From contig OZ004593.1 of assembly GCA_963924555.1 (NCBI GenBank), positions 1,612,001-1,676,000 on the forward strand: DNA of 64,000 nt, in the 5' to 3' direction. Origin of the DNA: Crambe crambe. Its lineage: Eukaryota; Porifera; Demospongiae; Poecilosclerida; Crambeidae. The notes beneath the pieces are model-generated. The model saw nothing but the letters and a program-made list of their open reading frames with translations, searched no databases and was not told the origin of the DNA. Positions 20,583 through 32,039 of the stretch are shown here, in pieces; position 1 is the first letter of the stretch; every line of letters starts with the position of its first letter. Made by a program: the position numbers and the translations under genes.

Positions 20583-22855
20583 TTATACTAATTTAGCTGT
20601 TTGAATTCCTACAATGAAAGAAACTGTAATATTATTGCATATGGTATGGGGAAATATTCAGTTAGAGGGTGACAGCATAGACAGTATACTTTACATGGAC
20701 TGAAAACCAATACCGTGTTGCACTACTCCAGTTGTCACCGTAGTATACATGTACATTTCCCCATAAATTTCAGCTGCATATTAACTACTCCTTTGGTCTC
20801 TGTAGTTTTCTATGGATCGATGGCAAGGTGACCTGATTGATGCTCTGCACTGTAAACCTGAAGAAATGTTACTTGACTGTTCACTTGGAAGTGCAATTCT
20901 ATGAATTGCTGTAAGCAGAGGAGAATTTGGATGAGGAAGATTCTCATGATCAGAAGCTGCTCAAAGACGTTATGCAGGTATTGTGGAGAATACAGTAAAT
21001 GGGGGTGGGTAGGGGGGAGGGAACAAATCATTTACAATCTACAAAAGAGATTCTTTTAAGCTTGTACAGTGTCATTTCCATATGATGTTGACCTTGTTGT
21101 AGTTCTCTCATTTATTTGCAATGGGGATGATTTCAGGCTACTTCATTTATTGACGGTTACCCCTGAATGTCTGCAAAGTACTCTTAGTGCTACTGTCTTC
21201 CTGTACAACAGTAATTGGGCTTGCACTGTAGCCAAAGGCGGATCTAGGAAGGGCAAATCACGCCTTAAGTATATACCTGCATAGTGCCACCATAGATATT
21301 ACAGTGCCACATACAAGACATATATACATACACTCCTTTTGGTCCGTTGGTTGAACACAGACAGTGATGAGAGGATAAGAAAGTGCCATATGATAACGTA
21401 TAAATGTGATAATGTCTAGGCTGCTTGTTTGGATTGATAAAAGGGGGTGGGCCCAGCTAGGCCCCCACCCCCTTCCCCCTCCCCTGGATCAGCCCTCTTA
21501 AGTAGGAGATGACTTAAGTGATTCAACTCACAATACGCCCAGCTACTGAATGGCCAAAATGATTCAGGAGTACCTCACTCATATACCGGTACCCTGCTGC
21601 TGCCTATATTTTTACTGGATGTCTAGATGCATTATTCACTAGCTTCACAACACCTATGACCAGTGTGGTTAGTTAATTACTGCAGATTCCACAGGAAATG
21701 GAAAATTGACCAATAGCTGTAACTTCCTGGTAGTCAGTGTGGTTAGCTAATTACTGCATTTCACTACCTATCTTAACTTCCTGGTAGTCAGTGTGGTTAG
21801 CTAATTACTGCATTTCACTACCTATCTTAACTTCCTGGTAATCAGTGTGGTTAGCTAATTATTGCATTTCACTACCTATCTTAACTTCCTGGTGGTTAGC
21901 TAATAATTATCTTTAACTTCCTGGCCTATCACTCTGGCTAACAATAGCTAAAACACGATAAAAATACTAGGGGGAAAATACTATCTCTGTCGACCCCTTC
22001 TCCTTCCAATATAAATGGGCTTGAGAGTGGCTTGACAGTCCCCAGCCAAACATTTGAGATCTAGTTCATATGTAGAAGGGCTGTGAAGTGCCACTAACCG
22101 TCCCTTCAAATTATTTATAATGGCCACAGGTATTGATGACAGATAACAGGACAGGGGTACTATATCAGGCCAGCTGTATCAAGCAAGTATCTGTTGGTGA
22201 GTCAAACACTGGTTAACTACTACCTGTGACGGTTTAGGTTGTTTTCTCTCCATTGCAGATTTTTAACAGTCCTTAAAGATGAAATTTTACCGAATATTTT
22301 GTGATTCTTTATGTAGCTAGGTCTAGTCCTCAGGGAAAAGTAGCACCAACTCAAACTAAAGAGAGACATGCATATCTACCTTTTGTCAATACAATTCTTT
22401 GTACCTTTTATCAATACAATTCTTTTTACCATATTATGTCTTGAAAAACTTCCAGATTTGTTGTGAGCTTCAGCAAAGAGGAGATGTTTTATTTGTGACC
22501 CTTGTTTAGCTGCTGCTCAGTTCATAATGGCTTTACCTGGAAAAGTGACCCCTTAGGTTAATAGATGTTAATTGAAACATCCGTGCTAGGCCCAGGTAGG
22601 TGGCCTGCCTGCTGCGCTGCATATACGCATGCGCATTCGTGTCCCACAATATGCATGCGCAGTGAAAGTTCCGTTCCGTGAAATAGGGTCCCGGAACCGT
22701 TCCGTTCCGTTCCGTAGAATAGTGAGGCCCTATTTCGGGGCAGAAGAAGGAATAAGGCCACGGCATAGCTAGCTAGTAGTTTTCTTGTAGCTATTACTTA
22801 GTTGGGTGTTGTTTTCATAGCTAGTAGTTAGTGGTTGTTTCTGCATGTAAGGAAG
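20583..22855. other. Intergenic, tandem repeat and GC-rich inverted motifs
   Basis: No gene is supported. It holds the 54-bp tandem array at 21660-21900 and a GC-richer patch at about 22660-22745 in which GGGTCCCGGAACCG, repeated TTCCG units and CCCTATTTCGG alternate. Confidence 0.5.
21660..21900 (+). repeat. 54-bp tandem repeat
   Basis: Units starting CAGTGTGGTTAGCTAATTAC occur at 21735, 21789 and 21843 with exact 54-bp spacing and almost no differences, preceded by one longer, diverged unit. Each unit ends CTTAACTTCCTGGTAGT. The near identity suggests recent expansion. Confidence 0.9.
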
Positions 22856-23978
22856 TAGCCTCGAACCCAGCCTCTTTTTTCCTTTTTTTGGGGGGATAGG
22901 GAAAAAGAGAGCCTGGTATCCACTGTTTGCGCATGCGCCAATTTTGAATTATATAATTAATAAACGCGCATGCGATGACAAGTTTTGACGTCCAGCAAGT
23001 GCTACGATCTCATGCATGATGGTACTATTCCGAGTACGGTAGTCTCATATTCCGAGAATGCTTAGATTCTCCTGGGCATCAGAAATAACAAGGGCTTCAG
23101 GGGCACAGAAGAGAAGGCTATCTGATCTAAGACTGGCAGATGTAGCGAGGTAGTACTGGCCAAAACATCGTTGGTCGATCATCAGCAGTGGCGTATCTAG
23201 AGTTTTCGAACCACGCCCACTTTTGATTAACCACACCCTCTTTATTATACCCAGATGATGGCCTATTAGCTACCCTACTTTACCAGCGTACAGGATCAGA
23301 AGTGAGAAGACACTGGTGCAGACTGAATAAAGCACAGAAATTTTAGATCGAGATGTGCATTATTTAGGGTAAAAACGTGCCGGGCGCATGCGCCTCGCCG
23401 ATGTGATTATTGAACTCTGACCCAATGCTGCTCTTTCTGTAAGTGTAATATTAAACTCTTGCTAGATGATCAGCTTTAAATAATTGGATAGATAACTATA
23501 GAAGCGAGCCTACTGAAAAAGCTAGCTAGCAGCTGAGGGGGGTGCTCGAGCACCCTGAGCACCTCGCTAGATACGCCACTGATCAGAGCATATCTACATC
23601 TATGATCAGAGGCAACCAGTACTGCACTACGCTTCACCAGCATCATTATGAAGGGGAGAGTCTGGTAGAACAGATCTTTCTATGGTAGAAGTATCTTTTC
23701 CATCGTAGACTGCCTTGACAGCCAGTTTTTCCCAGAAATCTGGGAATTAGGATATCACTCGGATATTTCCGCTACACGATCGTCATAATTAATGGGCGCG
23801 GTTTCACAACTAGTACAATGCTGCATGCTAGCTATAGTTTTACTCGTGCTCCTTTGCTGCTGCTCCTTGGAGAAACTTGGCATTCCCGAAGAAGGAAGCG
23901 TATGCACAAACAGTGGATACCAGGCTCTCTTTTTTCCCCCGCCCAAAAAAAGGAAAAGAGAGGCTGGGTTCGAGGCTA
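22856..23978. mobile_element. 1.1-kb terminal-inverted-repeat element with 9-bp target duplication
   Basis: The left end TAGCCTCGAACCCAGCCTC continues through a T-rich stretch to GAGAGCCTGGTATCCACTGT. The same ~75 bp appears inverted at the right end, finishing GAGGCTGGGTTCGAGGCTA. Flanks are direct repeats GTAAGGAAG (22847-22855 and 23979-23987), a 9-bp target-site duplication, the length typical of Mutator-like elements (established knowledge). No transposase is visible, so it is non-autonomous. It contains a nested element (23186-23581). Related single ends occur at about 49175 and 30430. Confidence 0.75.
23186..23581. mobile_element. Nested 396-bp element with CAGTGGCGTATCTAG ends
   Basis: Perfect 15-bp inverted termini, CAGTGGCGTATCTAG and CTAGATACGCCACTG, are flanked by ATCAG on both sides (23181-23185 and 23582-23586). 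No open frame of note. The termini resemble hAT-type ends, but hAT elements usually make 8-bp duplications and only 5 bp match here, so the superfamily is uncertain. Confidence 0.7.
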
Positions 23979-24156
23979 GTAAGGAAGGTAATTAGCCAAT
24001 TACACACATGCACATTAACACGGAGCACTATTTCAAGCACTCAGCCCACTATTAAAAAACGTAGCCCACTATTACAGATTAGCTATAAATAGCTGTAATC
24101 GTCTATGTAGTTTACTGTACAAATGGAATACAATAAACTATTATATTATATGTAAT

Positions 24157-24402
24157 AGAGTAAATGATCAAAGATCGGACACCATGTATTATCGATACAC
24201 TATATCTCAGGAACAACAGTACATAGAACCAAGTTTAAACTACCAAAATGGAGTGCAAACCTTCCTTGTTCTATCACCAAAAAATTGTTTTAGTACCTGT
24301 TGTTATTTCAAAGCAATAGCTAGAAATGTAGCTTCACTTAAACCCATCTATATCTGGACGAAAAGTTCTATTTATGGACACCCACAATAAAGACTTCTGA
24401 AA
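24157..24402 (+). repeat. Dispersed repeat family R1, copy 3 (short)
   Basis: Starts GAGTAAATGATCAAAGATCG like copy 1 and stops after GACTTCTGAAATCAA, so it lacks the final ~165 bp of copy 1. It lies just outside the 22856-23978 element. Confidence 0.75.
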
Positions 24403-24929
24403 TCAACACTACAAAAAATATGGTGCATAATGACTTCCATAGATTCATTCAACTTGTTAAATTAAGAGCAAATTGACTACATTGAGTTGTTACTACTAGA
24501 TAGGGTAAAAATAGCAGAAATAAGTCATTTGAACCCATTTTTTCAAAATGATTTTTAACTTCGTGGTTACTTTAACCAAAAGTGGGTTAAAATAATTCAT
24601 AATAGTTAATCCTACCCTTTAAAGGTATATACAACATACTTTCCTGAGGAAAAATTGTTTTGACTATACTTTTGAGGTTATTATAACTGATTTATTTAGT
24701 GCTATTATAACAAACCAAGGAAATTAAAATCACTATTTCTTCATGGTTGATTTAACTCTGGGTGATAAAATCTTGAGTCATTTTAACATTACTGTGTTGT
24801 ATTAACCTATACACTATTATCAAAATAAGTCTTCTGAATAGGTCATGATTACTATAATCATTATTATAACTCTCTATAACTAATGGTTAAGACACACCCT
24901 AAGACTCCAGTAAAATAACCATCTCTCAG
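24403..24929. other. AT-rich intergenic stretch
   Basis: Very AT-rich, with GGTTAAAATAA-like stretches. No gene, terminal repeat or tandem array recognised. Confidence 0.5.
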
Positions 24930-25229
24930 TCATAATGATAACATCAAAGCGTTGTTATAGCTACAAAAAGTGATATTTAAGGGTGTATAGGTGTAGCCAT
25001 TTGCCAATTTATGGCCATGATAAATGTTATGATCTAAGAGCTTTGATAAAAATAACCTCTGAGAAGTAACAGTAACTGCATATGCATGATAATGGTCATC
25101 AAAAAAAAGCACCTCACACCAAGAGAGAACAAAAATAACCGAATCACCTCCAATCACCATCAATTCATCTAAGCGACCAAAGATTGGATCCAATCCATCG
25201 AAAATCTCACCGGAGATGGTGAATAGCAT
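24930..25229 (-). CDS. Possible C-terminal coding fragment, unrecognised
   Basis: A 99-codon minus-strand frame with protein-like composition: IFDGLDPIFGRLDELMVIGG, then SVIFVLSWCEVLFFDDHYHA and YAVTVTSQRL. The pattern of a hydrophobic strand, a Cys, and DxHYHAY resembles, from memory, the C-terminal part of uncharacterised and possibly transposon-associated proteins of fish and invertebrates. That likeness is unverified. There is no upstream exon I can join to it and no domain I can name, so it is probably a fragment. Confidence 0.35.
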   Translation of the reverse strand: MLFTISGEIFDGLDPIFGRLDELMVIGGDSVIFVLSWCEVLFFDDHYHAYAVTVTSQRLFLSKLLDHNIYHGHKLANGYTYTPLNITFCSYNNALMLSL

Positions 25230-25463
25230 AGCATGCTAATAGGTTAGAACTATACTAGAACAGTCACTAGCTAGCTCTTCAAAGCTTACTTCTCTAAAGT
25301 CCTGAACAAATCTGAGCACAATTTCAAAAATTCAAGCAGTGCGCATGCGTAGTAGTCCGAGGCCTGACGACCAATTTTTGCAAGATTCCCTAAAACCTCT
25401 GTACATCGCTATAGAGACAGAAGCACTGAGCATGCGTAGTACACTCGCGCGGGCTATAAAAAT

Positions 25464-26090
25464 AAGTGGGTTGTGGAGGAAACGGAGACAGGATATACCG
25501 CCATAATGCCCTACGTGATGTCCTCTTTTCTGCTGCTCAGTCTGCCGCTCTCGCACCAAGGAAGGAGGTCACTTCCCTCATCCCAGACACTAACAGCCGC
25601 CCAGCTGATATCTTCCTCCCAAACTGGTCCAGGGGCCTCCCAGCTGCCCTGGATATGACAGTTATCTCCACTCTTCAAACCTCCACTCTGTCTGGTGCTG
25701 CCAAGGATCAAGGCTATGCCTTAAGGGTTGGTGAGGGGAGAAAGATAGCAGCACACCAAGAAGCATGCCAGGCGGTGGGGATGTCATTTGTCCCCCTTGT
25801 GGTGGAGTCGCTGGGAGGCTGGAGTGAGGAGGCTGCCCTTACCATTTCAAGAATTGGCCGCCTCCTGGGGCAGAGAACTGGTTCATCACCAGGAGAAACT
25901 ACTCGTCATCTTTTCCAGAGACTATCTGTGGCCCTCTGGAGGGGTAATGCCATCCTTTGGCTTAACCGCCTTCCAACTCACTCTCCCTGGGTGGATGGTA
26001 TCATCTAACTGTCTTTTCATCCAATATTTATTACTGTTGCTAGCTAGTCTAGCCTTTGTGATAAAATTAATTGATATGTAAAAAAAAAAA
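25464..26090 (+). mobile_element. 5'-truncated non-LTR retrotransposon tail
   Basis: The segment comprises an open frame starting abruptly after an in-frame TAA, a ~70-bp 3' untranslated stretch and an A11 tract at 26080-26090. This layout is typical of a 5'-truncated LINE insertion. I see no clear target duplication. It lies directly upstream of the dynein relic. Confidence 0.55.
25466..26008 (+). pseudogene. Restriction-like endonuclease C-terminus of a non-LTR retrotransposon
   Basis: This 180-codon frame has no ATG at its start. It carries RHNALRDVLFSAAQSAALAP near the beginning, then ARPADIFLP-like sequence (SRPADIFLPNWSRG) and AALDMTVIS, followed by GGWSEEAALTISRIGRLLGQ and a terminal RHLFQRLSVALWRGNA helix. 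The series RHN...(P)AD...D matches the order of conserved residues in the restriction-like endonuclease domain of R2/NeSL-type elements (established knowledge, recalled). The reverse transcriptase that should precede it is missing. An alternative is an orphan family of the same nuclease fold. It is unlikely to be functional alone. Confidence 0.5.
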
Positions 26091-26124
26091 GTTATTAACC
26101 GCGCGCGTGCGGGATGTGGTGCAG

Positions 26125-28008
26125 GTGTGTGAGGCCAAGAAGAAACAAACCAACTACCTCAGGTCACTCATCAGTGACTTGGCCAAAGGTATGGAAAAAT
26201 GTGTTTGATGATTAACATACGATGGGAAATTGTAGCTGTTTTGAAAACATGCATATAATATTATACTAGGAGATATTAATGAATGCGTAGCTACTTATGA
26301 AACCACACTTCTCCTGAATTATTTTATGAATGCCATGAAATTCCTCCATCCCTCCCTTTATGTTTTAGGTGTTATTCCAAAGAGCTGGCGCCATTGGGTT
26401 TGACTTCGGCGACAACTTCAGTCCATCTCCAAGAAGGTTGCATCTGGTAGCTAAAGGTGAGAGTTAGCTAATGTCTGAAGTGCATGCCTTCAGTCGTCAC
26501 CACAGTGAAATGATCCCTGTATACATTGCCTTTTGTAGTATGGGAATGTGCAAACTATTGTGTCAGTAGTTACATGTGGTCTATTGCCATTTTGCTATAA
26601 TTATAGAGCCTCAATAGAATTAGTTCTCATAAAATTAGCTTATGAAACAAACCACCAACGTTTCGACCAGAATACTCTAGCCTTCATCAGGGTGATACAA
26701 AATAGGGTGAATTTTTATCATGTTAGCTGAGAATAATAAGCAGAGTTTGAATTATAGAGCCTTCTAAAACACATACTCATAACATAACAAGTGAGGCTAT
26801 ACATGGGTTTCATAGATCCCCTCTGACTGGAATTTCCCCCCTAAATGTTGTAAATGAATATTGTTTTTGGTCTCTGAAAAGGAAACATCTTCCATTTCTA
26901 CCTTTTCTCACACAAGTGTGCCCATAGTCCCTCCTCCTCTATCCAAGATTCCTGTATGAAACCCAGCTATAGTGTTGTGACTGTATTGATTAATTTGTCT
27001 TGCACAGAATATGAACATCTGGTTGGGTGCACTGAGGCCTATATAACTGCTACTAGACAGTACATATGTGGCTCAAGCTAATAACTGGCATTGATCATTT
27101 AGTGCCAAAATTGAGATTATTTGTTTTTATAGATTGCAGGACCATTGATGACTGCAGCTTTGTAGTAACAGGTCTGTATTGTACTATCATGAACAGACCA
27201 TAATGACCATATGTGCAAATCCATGGCTAGGGGGGCCCAATATTCAAAGCATAACAGTTTGCTCTATACATAGCCATAATATACAAGTAGGTGATAACAT
27301 TCATGAGTTATGCACATTCAAGTATTTACTTTCTCCCATAGACTTTGTATTGTACATGTAATAGTCACAACTGACCCATGCAGTAGAAACCTATGGGGAA
27401 GGAAATGTGCATAATTCAAGCAAGGAATTGGTTGTGTTCCAAAATTGCACATCTTAGAATCAATATTGGGTCCCTAGCCCCCTTTTTAATAATATTCATT
27501 AGGATTTTTATTACCAGGTCTGAAGCTTCAGGGAGCAGAGTGCACCAAGAATATTCCGATACTATTCTCACTGAGCTCCCTCTCTCCAGCCTCAAGTGTG
27601 TCAGGTAAGGAGTGTGACATTTCACCATTTCACGCTATACTTTCACTCTTTTGCCCATCACTTGTGTAGGGTTGATCCTGTCAATATGCACAAAAATGGC
27701 CGAAGGGAAGGTATGTTGACCATTATTGTAATGTTTAACTATACAGTGGGACCTCTGAATAATGGCCGCGCGCGACACTTATAGGAGCCAGTCTTTTATC
27801 CTTTGTAGAGAGAGGTTGTCCTCCTTCAGAGGTTATTTTGGTATCATGCACTTCTTAACTTTCTCTTGTCTCTCTCTATAGGTGACCTTGAATGTGGTAC
27901 CTCGATAGCCATCGTGCTGAGCTGCTCTTCACATTGGACTTCAAAGCAGAAGGGGTGTCTTCATCCTCTGACCACTCCTAGACTGTGGCTATTCTCTGCT
28001 CTCCTTTG
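26125..28008 (+). pseudogene. DYNC1H1-like: Degenerate C-terminus of cytoplasmic dynein heavy chain 1
   Basis: Successive exon-like pieces match the end of the cytoplasmic dynein motor subunit in order. 26125-26188 reads [21 protein letters not shown]. 26369-26456 reads VIPKSWRHW, then a stop, then QLQSISKKVASG. 27008-27087 gives EAYITATRQY, then VAQANNW after a frameshift. 27140-27170 gives TIDDCSFVVTG. 27518-27604 gives LKLQGAECTKN, then a shift to ILTELPLSSLKCV. 27882-28008 gives VTLNVVP, then RAELLFTLDFKAEG in another frame. Splice-like AG and GT borders remain at most pieces, so it is a duplicated genomic copy rather than a retrocopy. In-frame stops, frameshifts and loss of the QW...DFSER region rule out a working C-terminal domain. 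The intact parental gene is not in the window. Confidence 0.75.
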
Positions 28009-28243
28009 TAAACTGCTGACTATTGGAACTTTATTAAATTGTTATTAGAATTAATAGTGACAGCAGATACATTACCAGTTGGTAATGTGTGCTTGAGCTT
28101 TCCTGGGGCTACAAAAGTTTAATCATTAATTTTGGTGTCATACCACAACAGGATGTTGGGAAATGTTTAAATGTCCTCCAGGGTAACAATGTGGTGTGTA
28201 TTGCAGAAATTATTTTGTTGCCGAGTATAATAATTATTGTTTT

Positions 28244-28330
28244 GCACTCTCGTCAGCATCAGAGTATTAATCTAACCTCTGACCCCAGGTTACGGGACGA
28301 GGACCCCAGAGTGCATGGTAACCCAAAAAA
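28244..28330 (+). repeat. Short palindromic repeat R3, copy 1
   Basis: Starts CACTCTCGTCAGCATCAGAG and ends GACGAGGACCCCAGAGTGC. The ends are inverted to each other (CACTCTCGTC / GACGAG...GAGTG). A near-identical copy lies at 33711-33795. Each lies just downstream of an LRR gene on the minus strand. Confidence 0.7.
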
Positions 28331-28337
28331 GAAAAAA

Positions 28338-28861
28338 TATGCAGGGTTCTGCCAAGATGGGAGTGTCCAGATGATCAAAACCAAGCCTAACAGCTGGCAA
28401 GCCTAACAGCTGGTGGCCAAAATGGCCAGTGTGGGCAGAACCCTGTATATGTATGCTTGCAAAATAGTTGTCCAACCAACTATCATGTAAGTACTTGATT
28501 CTGCCAACATTACGTACGTAGTGACTCAAGCACCTTTGGCAGAATCAATCAATGTTCACAAAATTAATTACCTACCATGCAGATTGCACTTCCACCATCT
28601 CAAGTTTCACAACAATACCATCAGAACCACACTTTCTGATCAGTTAGCTACTGCAGGAAGATCCTTTACACCATCATCACTATTATGAAGTGTAGCTATG
28701 AAAGTTAGTGAAGTTTTTTTAAGTGCACAAGTAAGATACTTTATACCATCATTGTCAAAATCATTGTAATCAAAGTTTAGTGCATACAGGTTGGTACAGT
28801 TTTAAAGAGCATCAGTAAGATACTTTGCAACATCATTACCGATATGATTGGAAGTATCAGT
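28338..28861 (-). other. Decayed 3' flank of the LRR remnant, paralogous to 37850-38384
   Basis: Blocks GCAGGGTTCTGCC, AGTGTCCAGATGATCAAAAC and AGATTGCACTTCCACCATCT, and degenerate LRR units (AAGTAAGATACTTTATACCATC), recur in the same order at 37850-38384 next to the intact NLR. No open frame remains here. Confidence 0.7.
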
Positions 28862-29878
28862 TTACACAACAATCTTTGAAAGCTTTATTCCATTATCATA
28901 AACAAGATTAGAATACAAGTGTATGCAGCATACTACAGTGTTTAATACTATCAGCAAGATACTTTGCACCATCTGCACCGATATGATTGGAACTAATATC
29001 AAGTGTATGCAGTGCTTAATACCATCAGCAAGATACTTTGCACCTTCTGCACCAATATGATTAGAAAGAATATTAAGTGTATGCAGCATACTAGAGAATT
29101 TAATACCATCAGCAAGATACTTTGCACCATATGCACCGATATGATTAGAATGAATATCAAGTGTATGCAGTTTACTGCAGTCTTTGAAAACACTAGCAAG
29201 AACCTTTATTCCATTATCACCAATATAATTAGAACCTATATTAAGTGTATGCAGCATACTACAGTGTTTAATACCAAGATCCTTTATTCCATTATCACCG
29301 ATATGATTAGAACCAATATCAAGTGTATGCAGACTACAGTTTGTGATACCATTAGCAAGATACTTTGCACTGTCTTCACCAATTTGAATGGAATGAATAT
29401 CAAGTGTATGCAGTTTACTGAAAATATTAGCAAGATCCTTTATTCCATTATCACCAATATCATTGGAACCAATATTGAGTGCGCACAGGTTAGTACAGTG
29501 TTTAATACCATCAGCAAGATATTTTGCACAATCTTCACCAATATGGTTAGAATGAATATCAAGTGTATACAGTTTACTGCAGTCTTTGAAAACATTAGCA
29601 AGATCCTTTATTCCATTATCACCGATATCATTGGAACCAATATTGAGTGTGTACAGGTTAGTACAGAGTTTAATACCATCAGCAAGATACTTTGCACCAT
29701 CTTCACCTATATGGTTGGAATGAATATTAAGTGTATTTAGTAATCTACACTGCTTCATCATACCTTTAGGTAGTCTCGCTAGCAGCTGCACTTTTTTTGC
29801 AAGGGGGGAAGTACATCTGGTAACAATTGACAGAATGTCGTTGCCACCACAAAAATTCAATACCATTCGTGTGTGCAT
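28862..29878 (-). pseudogene. LRR-only NLR remnant
   Basis: A 338-codon frame from an ATG at 29878 begins with about 40 unrelated residues (MVLNFCGGNDILSIVTR). It then contains about ten 28-residue RNase-inhibitor-type LRRs (LNTLNIHSNHIGEDGAKYLA and variants), the same subfamily as the intact NLR at 38385-44750. Near the 3' end one DNA unit is shortened at about 29010 and the frame slips (HLILVPIISVQMVQSILLIV) before ending in DNGIKLSKIVV. There is no Death, NACHT or P-loop in the 3 kb upstream. Most likely a truncated duplicate; expression as an LRR-only protein cannot be excluded. Confidence 0.65.
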
Positions 29879-30440
29879 GGCTCATCTGGCAGTGCAGCTG
29901 CTGTTAACTATCAAGCAAGCAAGATTTAATTATAAGAGCTTTGTTTAGGTTTTTGTGTGTCTTCCAACAGGTAGTCAGAATAAACTAGTTGGACTGCAAG
30001 ATCTTTCTTGTTGGCACCTGAGTTTGGGGGTTACAGCATATGAACAGCAAGAAGCCAAGTATTTTACTGAGGGAACAGAGCTTAGTGCTAAGGATAATTT
30101 GAATTCAAGCAGGACTAGGACTGTATCTAGATGCTAAGCATCTGCTTTTTATAGCTAGCTAGTACACAAAATGAATATGATTACCTTAAGGTAACTTTTA
30201 TTAACGGGTACTCATTTTAGCGAATTTGTAATATTCGCTAATAATAATACCAGCTAAAAATACGTTATGATTTTGACCATGCCCATACGTTATCTCGCTA
30301 GATAGAGATTTCTTCATCGCTGGAAGAGCTGAGTTCTTCCAAAATATTTGGAGTGATATATTCAAACTTTCCATCTACTGGCTCCTGGTGTAAGTGGGCT
30401 TATTGATGGATCTACTGTACTCTACCTGTTAGCCTCGTTC

Positions 30441-30518
30441 CCAGGCCTTCCTCTCTCACATACTGCACGGGAGGAAGAGAAGAAGAAAAGAAGAAAAATA
30501 AGCGAGAGGAAGGCCTGG
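30441..30518. repeat. Short hairpin with CCAGGCCTTCCTCTC arms
   Basis: Arms CCAGGCCTTCCTCTC and GAGAGGAAGGCCTGG are perfect 15-bp inverted repeats around a purine-rich loop. Preceded by TAGCCTCGTTC, like the end of the 22856-23978 element. Confidence 0.7.
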
Positions 30519-31740
30519 TCAATCTTATCACGTGAGTGACGTCAAGGGTAGAGAGAGGACTTTAATTGCACGTGGGCATGTTTACTCTGCAACAGGACCA
30601 TCAAACAGAAGTCGTGCGGGCCAGACTCTCACACGCAGAAGAGAGAGTCTGGTCAAATACCTATACCGACTTTGTTTTGCTGAGTAAGCAGCAGCGCGCA
30701 TCGCGCATAAAAAATCGTGTCACAATATGTCATGACTCAGTCGAAATAGTGCGAGCAAAAAGATGGCTTAGCTATTCAATTCTAAAAGTTATATAAATAG
30801 AAGCAGTAAGCTCTTTCATCAAAGGATAATCGCTATCGATTGCATGCAGCCAGATAAAGAGGCAGCAATTTCTGCTCGCAAAGTAAAGACTACGCGCGCG
30901 CTCATATTTGATGACGTACCCGGCCGGTACCTAGGTATTCTGCGCATTGCTATCCACGATTTTCATGGATTTCTAGAACAAAGTAAGTGTAATCACTAGG
31001 GCATGTGATCATGATGATGTCATAACAACAATTGAATCTATAATATATATTAGTATTCATAGCACGTTAAGAATATAGCAACTGGCATTCTGCAGAAATG
31101 TCTGCTTATTATTATTATGGCATAGCTAGAACTTCATGAGCCAACAGTTTAAATGGCAGCTATAGTAGCTTGATAATGCAGTAAACAGGAAGTTGCAAAA
31201 TCACTTCTTGAAAGAGCCCTCACTAAAGCAATAGAGATATGGGGTTTAATGCACAGACATTAAACAGAAGGAAGGCCGAGGCCGGTCAGGTACAGAGTCT
31301 AGCCAGCTAACTACGTAGCCAATAGGGCGGAGCCAGCATGAGATAGAGGGAGTGGTATTGGGGAGCAATGCGCATGCTCGGTAGCGAAAGCAGATGGAGA
31401 GTGAGTGAAGTTGTAGCTAGCTAACATTGATTTATCCCACCCTATACCCACCCTTCTTGATACCATAGGACAAGCAAGCTGTTGCCAGCCTTCCAAAATC
31501 AAAAGGAAGGACATAATCCATGATAAAGTGGGATTTAAAAAAAAGCCTAAATAGCCAAATTCAGTGCACTATTTTATGTCTTATTAGAAGGACAGGCTCT
31601 ACAAAAGAGTGACTGTCCCTCCAAAATAGGGACGGTTGACAACTATGCACATGCATATTAACTACTAAAATTGTGCGCATGATGAGATACAACAAAATAG
31701 TGTAAGTTTACTCCTCTCTCAACCAATCAAGCAAATTTGA

Positions 31741-32030
31741 TAGCAAGATTCTTCCCAGTTATGTTGGTAGCCATATGTACACATCACTCATGAACAGCTT
31801 TGCGCAAAGAAATACTTCCTAAGATTGAGGTGAGTTTAATGCTGGAAGAGCAAACACAACAGAATATTTGAAGGTCAGTCTCATACTGCTCAAAAAATAT
31901 AGCGAGTTCCCTTAATTCAAGGGCTGAAGTGCATGCACATGCAATTTATATACCAGGCCCTTTCGCTCTTCCTCTGCTCCACGAAAAAAGCAGGCCTGGG
32001 TACAAGGCTAGGTTGATTTTTGTCGATTTT
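31741..32030 (+). repeat. Duplicated segment S1, copy at 31.8 kb
   Basis: Blocks TTGGTAGCCATATG, AACACAACAGAAT, CTTAATTCAAGGGCT and GCACATGCAATTTATATA match 56100-56326 in order. The part after CCTCTGCTCCAC matches 57413-57470. The 1.09 kb between 56326 and about 57412 is absent here, which marks an insertion in the other copy or a deletion in this one. Confidence 0.75.
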
Positions 32031-32039
32031 TGTTGATTG

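Noticed and set aside
22533..22766. Two overlapping minus-strand open frames around 22.5-22.8 kb
   Set aside because: Sequence is built of TTCCG repeats and paired GGGTCCCGG/CCCTATTTC motifs; the translation is low-complexity.
26640..26700. AACGTTTCGACC...CTTCATCAGGGTGA motif considered as a regulatory or tRNA-like element
   Set aside because: Similar strings are common in invertebrate repeats. I cannot fold it into a tRNA or define element ends here.
30428..32013. TAGCCTCGTTCCC and GGGTACAAGGCTA considered as two ends of one 1.6-kb element
   Set aside because: Ends are only loosely inverted and there is no matching target duplication; segment S1 begins in the middle, so a single element is not supported.
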